A stretch of DNA of 64,000 bases, taken from positions 4,216,001-4,280,000 of the forward strand of contig OZ241354.1 of the NCBI GenBank assembly GCA_965199945.1. Reading direction: 5' to 3'. Below, piece by piece: positions 56,101-64,000 of this stretch (positions are counted from its first letter, which is position 1; each line of letters starts with the position of its first letter). The notes under the pieces are model-generated. The model was not told the origin of the DNA. It did not search any database and was given only the letters and a program-made list of their open reading frames with translations. The stretch is from VXYL01 sp965199945 (GTDB lineage: Bacteria; Pseudomonadota; Gammaproteobacteria; Pseudomonadales; Azotimanducaceae). The translations under genes and the position numbers were made by a program.

Positions 56101-56351
56101 CCGAGGGACGCCCCGACATCGCCGATCTGCTGCGCAACGACGTCGTCGATCTGATCGTGAACAGCACCGAAGGCCGCCAGGCCATCGCCGACTCGGCGGT
56201 GATCCGGCGTCTCGCACTGCGCCACAAAGTGTGCTACACAACCACGCTGTCCGGCGGCGAAGCCTTTTGCAAGGCGATCCGCGACGGGCGGGTCGACACC
56301 GTGCGCCGCCTGCAGGACATGCACGCCGAGTTGCGGACCATGCAGAAATGA
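53124..56351 (+). CDS. carB: Carbamoyl-phosphate synthase large subunit
   Basis: This 1075-residue synthase (E. coli 1073) has two homologous ATP-grasp halves. The first starts [24 protein letters not shown], the second [21 protein letters not shown]. A C-terminal MGS-like allosteric domain (about 935-1075) ends the protein. It turns bicarbonate, ammonia and two ATP into carbamoyl phosphate. It overlaps greA by four bases at the 3' end (ATGA). Confidence 0.98.
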   Translation: [1075 protein letters not shown]

Positions 56352-56818
56352 CACCCATGACTGTCGAGGGCGCGGAGAAGCTGCGCGAGGAGCTCGACCA
56401 ACTGAAGAACGTGGCGCGGCCGGCCATCTCCAAGGCGATCGGCGCGGCGCGCGAACACGGCGATCTGCGCGAAAACGCCGAGTACCACGCCGCCAAGGAG
56501 CGCCAGGGGCTCACCGAAGCGCGCATCCGCCAGATCGAGGCCTGGCTGGCCGACGCCCAGGTGATCGACGTGACCAAGCTGCGGCCCACCGGCAAGGTGG
56601 TGTTCGGCGCAACGGTGACGCTGCACGACGTCGACGGCGGCCAGAGCGTGCGCTACAAGATCGTCGGCGAAGACGAAGCGGACGTGAAGGCGAGCAAGAT
56701 CTCCATCATGTCGCCGCTCGCAAAGGCCCTGATCGGCAAGGGCGAGGGCGACTCCGCGGTGGTGGAAACGCCGAACGGCAAGCGCGAGTACGAAATCGAG
56801 GAAGTCGCGCTGCTCTGA
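56348..56818 (+). CDS. greA: Transcription elongation factor GreA
   Basis: The 156-residue factor (E. coli 158) rescues backtracked RNA polymerase. The N-terminal coiled coil (GAEKLREELDQLKNVARPAISKAI, AREHGDLRENAEYHAAKERQG) carries the acidic tip, and the FKBP-like C-terminal part ends GKREYEIEEVALL. Its first ATG overlaps the carB stop and gives the family N-terminus with the internal PMT; a second ATG lies 9 nt later. carA-carB-greA is a conserved proteobacterial order. Confidence 0.97.
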   Translation: MTPMTVEGAEKLREELDQLKNVARPAISKAIGAAREHGDLRENAEYHAAKERQGLTEARIRQIEAWLADAQVIDVTKLRPTGKVVFGATVTLHDVDGGQSVRYKIVGEDEADVKASKISIMSPLAKALIGKGEGDSAVVETPNGKREYEIEEVALL

Positions 56819-57037
56819 TCCGTCGGGCGGTGGCACGCACCGCGCATCGGCGCTGCGCCCCTATCGCTCTCCGCCCGTGCGCCGGGGCCGCGCAGCACCG
56901 CGTTCGCCCACTCTCGCGCATGGCGGGGCGGCTGCAAATGGTGTAGTCTCCGTCGCACCTTCCTGGATGTTGCGTCCGGGGCGCGTTTCGCACGCAATTG
57001 CACGAGTGCGGCGCAGTCGCAGGCGAGGAATCGAGCC

Positions 57038-58990
<1,953 letters not shown>

Positions 58991-59075
58991 TCCGCAGAGC
59001 GGGGCGGCGAGAGCAAGGCGTCGGCAGCCGACACACAGCCACGGAACCCAAGGCACGCAATCGCATGGAGCGCCG

Positions 59076-60416
59076 ATGAAGAGAGACTACTTCGGGACCG
59101 ACGGCATTCGCGGGCGCGTCGGCGGCGCGCCAATCTCGCCGGACTTCTGCCTGCACCTCGGCTGGGCCATCGGCAAGGTGCTGGCGAACGGCCATGCGCC
59201 GAAAGTGCTGATCGGCAAGGACACGCGCATCTCCGGCTACATGATCGAATCCGTGCTCGAGGCCGGCCTGGTCTCGGCTGGCGTGGACGTCAACCTTCTG
59301 AGCCCCATTCCCACGCCGGCGGTCGCCTACCTCACGCGCACCCTCGGCGCCGACGCTGGCATCGTCATCAGCGCCTCCCACAATCCGTTCGACGACAACG
59401 GCATCAAGATCTTCGACGCCCAGGGCAACAAGCTCGCCGACGAACGCGAATACGCCATCGAGCGTCAGGTGCGCGAACCCATCAAGTGCGTCGGCTCGGC
59501 CGACTTGGGCCGCGCCTACCGCGTCGACGACGCCCGTGGCCGCTACATCGAGTTCTGCAAGAGCACGATGGATCGCGGCGTGAATCTCAATGGCTTGAAA
59601 GTCGTGCTCGACTGCGCCAACGGCGCGACCTACGCCGTGGCGCCGAAGGTGTTCTCCGAACTCGGCGCGAAGGTCGACGCAATCGGCGTTGCGCCCGACG
59701 GCACGAACATCAACGAGCGCTGCGGCTCGACGCATCCGCAGCGCGTCGCCGCCAAGGTCGTGGAGACCGGCGCCGACGTCGGCATCGCCTTCGACGGCGA
59801 CGGCGACCGCGTGGCCATGGTGGACGCAAGCGGCGACGTGGTGGATGGCGACGAACTGCTGTACGTCATCGCCAAGTCCAGCTTCATGCGCGGGCGCATC
59901 GAAGGCGGCGTCGTCGGCACGGTCATGAGCAATCTGGGCCTGGAACGGGCCTTGGAAACCTGCGGCATTCCCTTCGAGCGCGTCGCGGTGGGCGACCGCC
60001 ACGTCCACGAACGTCTGCGCGCCAACGGCTGGGAACTCGGCGGCGAGTCCTCCGGCCACATCATCTGCCTTGCCCTCACCACCACCGGCGACGGCATCGT
60101 GGCCGCTTTGCAGGTGCTCGCCGCGATGGTGGAGAGCGGACGGTCGCTGCGCGAACTGCGCGCCGGCATGCACAAGCTGCCGCAGGCCGCGGTGAACGTC
60201 GAGACCAAGGATCCGCGTCACATTGCCGCGAGTGCATCCCTTGGCAACGTCGCCCGCAACATCGAAGCGGCGCTCGGCGAGCGAGGCCGCGTCGTCATCC
60301 GGCCAAGCGGCACCGAACCCATGCTGCGAATCATGGTCGAAGGCGAGGGCGCGAACCAAGTGCGCGAATACGCCGACGAACTTGCAGCGGCGGCCCGCCA
60401 AGCGAACGGCATCTGA
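59076..60416 (+). CDS. glmM: Phosphoglucosamine mutase
   Basis: The 446-residue enzyme converts glucosamine-6-phosphate to glucosamine-1-phosphate for peptidoglycan and LPS precursors. The N-terminal substrate loop is YFGTDGIRGRVG. The phosphorylated Ser is in GIVISASHNPFDDNGIKIF, the metal loop is FDGDGDRVAMVD and the phosphate-binding loop is RPSGTEPMLRIM. The ATG at 59076 has GGAG 5 nt upstream. It follows ftsH by 85 nt with no folP between. Confidence 0.97.
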   Translation: MKRDYFGTDGIRGRVGGAPISPDFCLHLGWAIGKVLANGHAPKVLIGKDTRISGYMIESVLEAGLVSAGVDVNLLSPIPTPAVAYLTRTLGADAGIVISASHNPFDDNGIKIFDAQGNKLADEREYAIERQVREPIKCVGSADLGRAYRVDDARGRYIEFCKSTMDRGVNLNGLKVVLDCANGATYAVAPKVFSELGAKVDAIGVAPDGTNINERCGSTHPQRVAAKVVETGADVGIAFDGDGDRVAMVDASGDVVDGDELLYVIAKSSFMRGRIEGGVVGTVMSNLGLERALETCGIPFERVAVGDRHVHERLRANGWELGGESSGHIICLALTTTGDGIVAALQVLAAMVESGRSLRELRAGMHKLPQAAVNVETKDPRHIAASASLGNVARNIEAALGERGRVVIRPSGTEPMLRIMVEGEGANQVREYADELAAAARQANGI

Positions 60417-60599
60417 TCCGAATCCTCTTGCCGCGCTTCAATAGACGGCGGCATCTGTCCAGCCACCAAGCGATCGCACGGCCCGCATTCGGGCCAAGGG
60501 GCCGCCCCGCGAGCCTCCTTAAGCCTAACGACCAACGCCCGGAGCATCGAACGCCCCGGACGCCACTGGCAATCGTTCAAGAGATTGGTTCTTAAGCGA

Positions 60600-60640
60600 A
60601 AAGGCCCGGCTTCCCTGGGGAAGCCGGGCCTTTGTTCTTG
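60600..60640. terminator. Strong intrinsic terminator between convergent genes
   Basis: A perfect 15-bp stem: AAAGGCCCGGCTTCC (60600-60614) and GGAAGCCGGGCCTTT (60619-60633) with a 4-nt loop, then GTTCTTG. It has A's on one side and T's on the other, so it can work in both directions. It lies between the convergent glmM and secreted-protein genes, and is the clearest terminator in the window. The 180 nt between glmM and the hairpin hold nothing I can identify. Confidence 0.92.
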
Positions 60641-60676
60641 GGCGGGGGGCTTCTCGCCCCGCGCTTATGGGCTGCG

Positions 60677-62344
60677 CTAGTCGTTCTCGACGTAGGTGTG
60701 GTTCACCAACACCCCGCCGCTGCGGGTCAGCACCTGCACCGAGATGTCGCGGCTGCCGAGGATGGCGCAGGACAAGCTGTCGTCCCAACCCTCTTCGGCC
60801 GAGATGCCCAGCGCTTCCGCGATGTCGCTTGCGGTCAGGTGCAGGGTGGCGCGGCCCGGGATCGGCTCGTCGAGTCGGGCGAACCACGTTTCGCCGCTCA
60901 CGTCGTCGCACTCCAAGTGAATGACGCAGGGCGAGGAGACCTCGCACTTGATGCGCACATTCCCGATATCCACCGACGTCAACGCTGGCACCGGAGATGC
61001 GGTGCGCGTCTCCTCCACGACGGCGACAGGCGCACCCGCGCCGGAAGGATCGACCGTCATCGCGTACACCGTAGTGAAGCGGGACTCCTGCTCGCCCTTG
61101 TCCGTCACGTCGGCTTCGTCGAAGTCGACCGAGGCCCTGGTGCGGAACTCCGACGGCCGCATCCCATCTTCGCCATTCGGCTGGTAGTAGAGCGTTCTGG
61201 TCGCGATGCCTTCGTCCCTGTCGAGGGTTCCGCGGGCAGCCGCGCTGTTGCCGGCCAAGTCGGCGAGTTCGAAGGTGCCCGACATGGCGCCGTCTTCGCC
61301 CAGCGCCAGCATCTCGCCGGCCGAAGCCGTGCGGTTTCCGTCCGCGTCCAACCAGACCTCGTCGCCGACGCGGAAGTCTCCCGTGGAAGTGACGAGGAGG
61401 TTGCCCTCGCCGTCTTCGCGTCGGGCGATGCTGAACGGGTCGCCGCTGCGCTGCAGAATGCAGTTGGCGGGAGGCGAGTCGCCCGTGCAATTGGCCGCTG
61501 CCGCCAAGCCGACAGTCACCGTCCCCAAGGTCGCTGGCCCCTCGGAGACGAACGTCGTGCGGTCCATCCCTGCGTTGATCATGCGACGACCGCCACTGCC
61601 GCCAACCGTGAACGTCAAGCCATCGGCGAAACTGACCACCGGCTTGTTCGGTCGCGGGCCGGTCATCGGCGCTGGACCGAGCGCACGCAGGATGCCGTTC
61701 TCCAGGCCCGTGCTGGCACCGGTGGCGACGGTGGTGTCGATGTTGTCGCTGCTCCACCAGCTATCGCCGGCTGGGTCGTCGCCGCCGCCTGCGGCGTCCA
61801 CAGCAACGGTCGCCACGACATCCTTGCCGGAACTCAAGCCGGTCAGCTCCGGCAGAGCGAACGCGAGCGAAACGGTGGTCGTTGCGGTGGGGATGGCTTG
61901 GCTGGCTTCAATGCGAAAAGTGACGGTGTTCTCGTTGCGCGCGCCGTCCTCCCTGCTGGCAACGCGCACAAACGCGGCGCCCTCTGTGACGTCAAGGCTG
62001 CTGAGCCGCACGTTGCTGGCGAATCTGGCGTTGGCCAGCGTAAACGTGACGTCCGCCGAATCGCCTTCTCCGACTCCGCCGGCGACGTCCATCTGCAGCG
62101 TGACCTTCGGCGCTTCGTCGTCGTAATCAACCACGGCACCCGAAGAGCCGTCCCCGATTACTTCCTTGGCGTAGATCTTGGTGTCGCTCACGTCAACGGA
62201 GAACGTCGCCCGCAGGGCCCACGCCAACGGCGCGACCAGCACCAGGACGAGTCCGACGAGGCTGGCCAGTTTGGCCAAGCCAAGTGCCCCCTTGGGCGAC
62301 AGCACGGCCCAACGGCTCCACGGACGCATACCGTTCTTCACCAT
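60677..62344 (-). CDS. Secreted or surface protein of unknown family
   Basis: A 555-residue protein with a long signal-anchor (LASLVGLVLVLVAPLAWALR, about residues 31-50) followed by a beta-rich, Thr/Ser/Val/Asp-rich exported region. Short calcium-loop-like stretches (VWLDADGNRTASAGE; GTLDRDEGIATRT) and cysteine pairs (NCTGDSPPANC; KCEVSSPC, LECDD) suggest a folded extracellular protein. I prefer the ATG at 62344, which has GGAGG 5 nt upstream, to a TTG four codons earlier. No known domain is recognised. It is monocistronic, between the terminator and the rnpB region. Confidence 0.7.
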   Translation of the reverse strand: MVKNGMRPWSRWAVLSPKGALGLAKLASLVGLVLVLVAPLAWALRATFSVDVSDTKIYAKEVIGDGSSGAVVDYDDEAPKVTLQMDVAGGVGEGDSADVTFTLANARFASNVRLSSLDVTEGAAFVRVASREDGARNENTVTFRIEASQAIPTATTTVSLAFALPELTGLSSGKDVVATVAVDAAGGGDDPAGDSWWSSDNIDTTVATGASTGLENGILRALGPAPMTGPRPNKPVVSFADGLTFTVGGSGGRRMINAGMDRTTFVSEGPATLGTVTVGLAAAANCTGDSPPANCILQRSGDPFSIARREDGEGNLLVTSTGDFRVGDEVWLDADGNRTASAGEMLALGEDGAMSGTFELADLAGNSAAARGTLDRDEGIATRTLYYQPNGEDGMRPSEFRTRASVDFDEADVTDKGEQESRFTTVYAMTVDPSGAGAPVAVVEETRTASPVPALTSVDIGNVRIKCEVSSPCVIHLECDDVSGETWFARLDEPIPGRATLHLTASDIAEALGISAEEGWDDSLSCAILGSRDISVQVLTRSGGVLVNHTYVEND

Positions 62345-62799
62345 TGCTCCCTCCAAACTGGGTGCATCCCTGCACTCCTACCTAAGGTTGAACGCGACGC
62401 GAAAATACCACACCGCATATCGATTGCCAAACTGCCATGCCGAGCAAAGCCAGTCAATACCGAGAATGCCGACTGCCGGAGCAGACCGGCACGGACAGCT
62501 TGTTTTCGGTCGGCCAGCCAACACGCCAAGAGCACCAGTCGCCAAGGACCCGAATCGGTGTTCAATCCAGCTTGGAGCGCCAGCGTCGCAACCGCGCGCG
62601 AAGCGGAACGCTAAGGAGCGGAAGAGTACCCCCCCCCCCCCCCCCGGAGGCGAAGGGGAAACGAGCCTCAGCAGCGCGAGGGTCCCCCTTCGCTTGCGGA
62701 TCGTCCAGCTTGTTCATCCAAGTCCGCCCTTTGCGACCTTGAGCAAGACTCGCAATCCACGCAGAGGTTGTCAACACGCACGCGCGTCGCCCGTGAAGG
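62345..62799. other. Gene-free region upstream of the secreted-protein gene
   Basis: About 450 nt with no supported gene. It must hold the promoter of the minus-strand secreted-protein gene and the 3' flank of rnpB. The notable element is the 17-base C run at 62629-62645. ORFs through it read Gly or Pro runs and have no start signals. Confidence 0.5.
62629..62645. repeat. Homopolymer of 17 C
   Basis: An uninterrupted run of 17 cytosines in noncoding DNA, about 285 nt upstream of the secreted-protein ATG and about 155 nt past the rnpB 3' end. No other homopolymer in the window comes near this length. It is prone to slippage and could also be a sequencing length error. Confidence 0.9.
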
Positions 62800-63178
<379 letters not shown>

Positions 63179-63401
63179 AAGCCCAAGCCTACTCCTTTCC
63201 TTGGCGCCGCTGCGCGGAAACCGCCAGCGCATCAGCTACTTCCGCTAAGGGCACGGGGTTGCCGGCGGGCTGGGCGGCCGCGGGATGGGTTTGCGTTGCG
63301 GACAGGGCACATGCTCCGGCCTTGCCGGATTGCCGAGGGCGGCGATGTCGTTCCCCGAAGAGCCAAGGCCGGGGCGCGAGCGCGCCTCCGGCCTGCCGGG
63401 G

Positions 63402-64000
63402 TCAGGAGGTGTCGAAGGGAACCAGTTCCGCGCGGTGGCCGAAGGCCATCGCCTCGTAGAGCGTTTGCCAGTCGCGGACGACGAGGTTCAGGAACATGCC
63501 TCTGAAGGTCTCCCAGAAGTAGGCCGGGCGCGTCGCCTTGGCCAGCGCCGCCCGGAACAGCGGGCAGCATGCCTTCTGCAGCTGGTCGATGCCGAACGCC
63601 AGCAGCATCAGCGCGGCGAACACCGTCGCCAGGTGCTTCCTGCCGTGGCCGAAGTTGTGCTCGAACTCGTAGCCTTGGTTCTTCAGGGTGTTGAACGTTT
63701 CGTTCTCGATCCGCCAGCGCGCCCGCCCGGCGCGCATCAGGTCCATTGCGTTCCATCTGTCCACCCGCAGGTCCGTGACCCACGAGAAGCGTCTCTCCTT
63801 GCCGTTCGGCCTCCTTTCCAGGTATTCGAGGAAGTTCACCTCCAGGTCCGCGTTGGCGTCGTTCAGCGGCGCCCCGTTCGACCACCGGAAGCGGTGCTCC
63901 ACGCCGTCGGCGTCCTTGGCCTCCCAGCGCTCCACCCCCGGCGCCGCGCCCGGCGCCAGCGGCGCCGACTCCAGTTCGTCCACCCACTCGAACAGCGCCG
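63402..64000 (-). mobile_element. Transposase, C-terminal part, cut by window edge
   Basis: The frame is open from the stop at 63402 through the right window end, so only the last 199 or so residues are seen. The segment ARWRIENETFNTLKNQGYEFEHNFGHG fits the Y-(2)-R-(3)-E-(6)-K end of IS4/ISNCY-type DDE transposases, with the catalytic Glu in IENETF. The C-terminus (LLAFGIDQLQKACCPLF) is also transposase-like. The element's left end would lie between 63180 and 63402, near the rnpB 5' end. I could not define its terminal inverted repeat. Confidence 0.85.

Overview
The window is about two-thirds G+C and carries gene orders typical of Gammaproteobacteria: rpsP-rimM-trmD-rplS followed by xerD-dsbC-hom-recJ, carA-carB-greA-ftsH-glmM, rnpB and a 4.5S RNA gene. 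Several usual neighbours are absent (ffh before rpsP, thrC between hom and recJ, rlmE and folP around ftsH), which suggests a divergent, probably uncultured member. I cannot name the genus.

Layout, left to right. (1) 1-13552: a giant type I-E CRISPR array of about 219 repeats by my phase count, transcribed leftwards, possibly continuing beyond the left edge. (2) 13553-22636: leader, then the complete I-E cas set on the minus strand (cas3, a small unknown ORF, cse1, cse2, cas7e, cas5e, cas6e, cas1, cas2). Between cas3 and cse1 lies a degenerate copy of the CRISPR repeat with a spacer-like tail, a promoter-like sequence and a small ORF with a strong ribosome binding site. This looks like a crRNA-mimicking regulator or toxin-antitoxin locus. 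(3) 22708-26091: tRNA-Ser(GGA) and a 4.5S RNA gene, then a large GT-C-like membrane protein gene, then a second 4.5S gene with a truncated tRNA-Ser. (4) 26183-38837: an outer-membrane barrel protein, then an efflux block on the minus strand: periplasmic adaptor lipoprotein, RND pump, a 1586-residue RND pump fused to an ABC ATPase, an ABC-2 permease, an MFS transporter and queF.

(5) 38871-47846: SMP-30-like lactonase, GPP34 protein, recJ, hom, dsbC, xerD and the rplS/trmD/rimM/rpsP operon, all minus strand. (6) 48309-60416, plus strand: a Wzy-like polymerase, an M28-like protein, carA with a leader stem-loop, carB, greA, ftsH and glmM, closed by a strong intrinsic terminator. (7) 60677-64000, minus strand: a secreted protein of unknown family, a C17 tract, rnpB and the 3' part of a transposase gene cut by the window edge.

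How the parts fit: Cas1-Cas2 add spacers at the leader end, Cas6e processes the long transcript, Cascade (Cse1, Cse2, Cas7e, Cas5e, Cas6e) binds targets and Cas3 destroys them. The two large membrane proteins (783 and 770 residues) share an extracytoplasmic cysteine-containing module, which ties them to one another and probably to surface polysaccharide. The most novel candidates are the RND-ABC fusion operon and the crRNA-mimic locus between cas3 and cse1.
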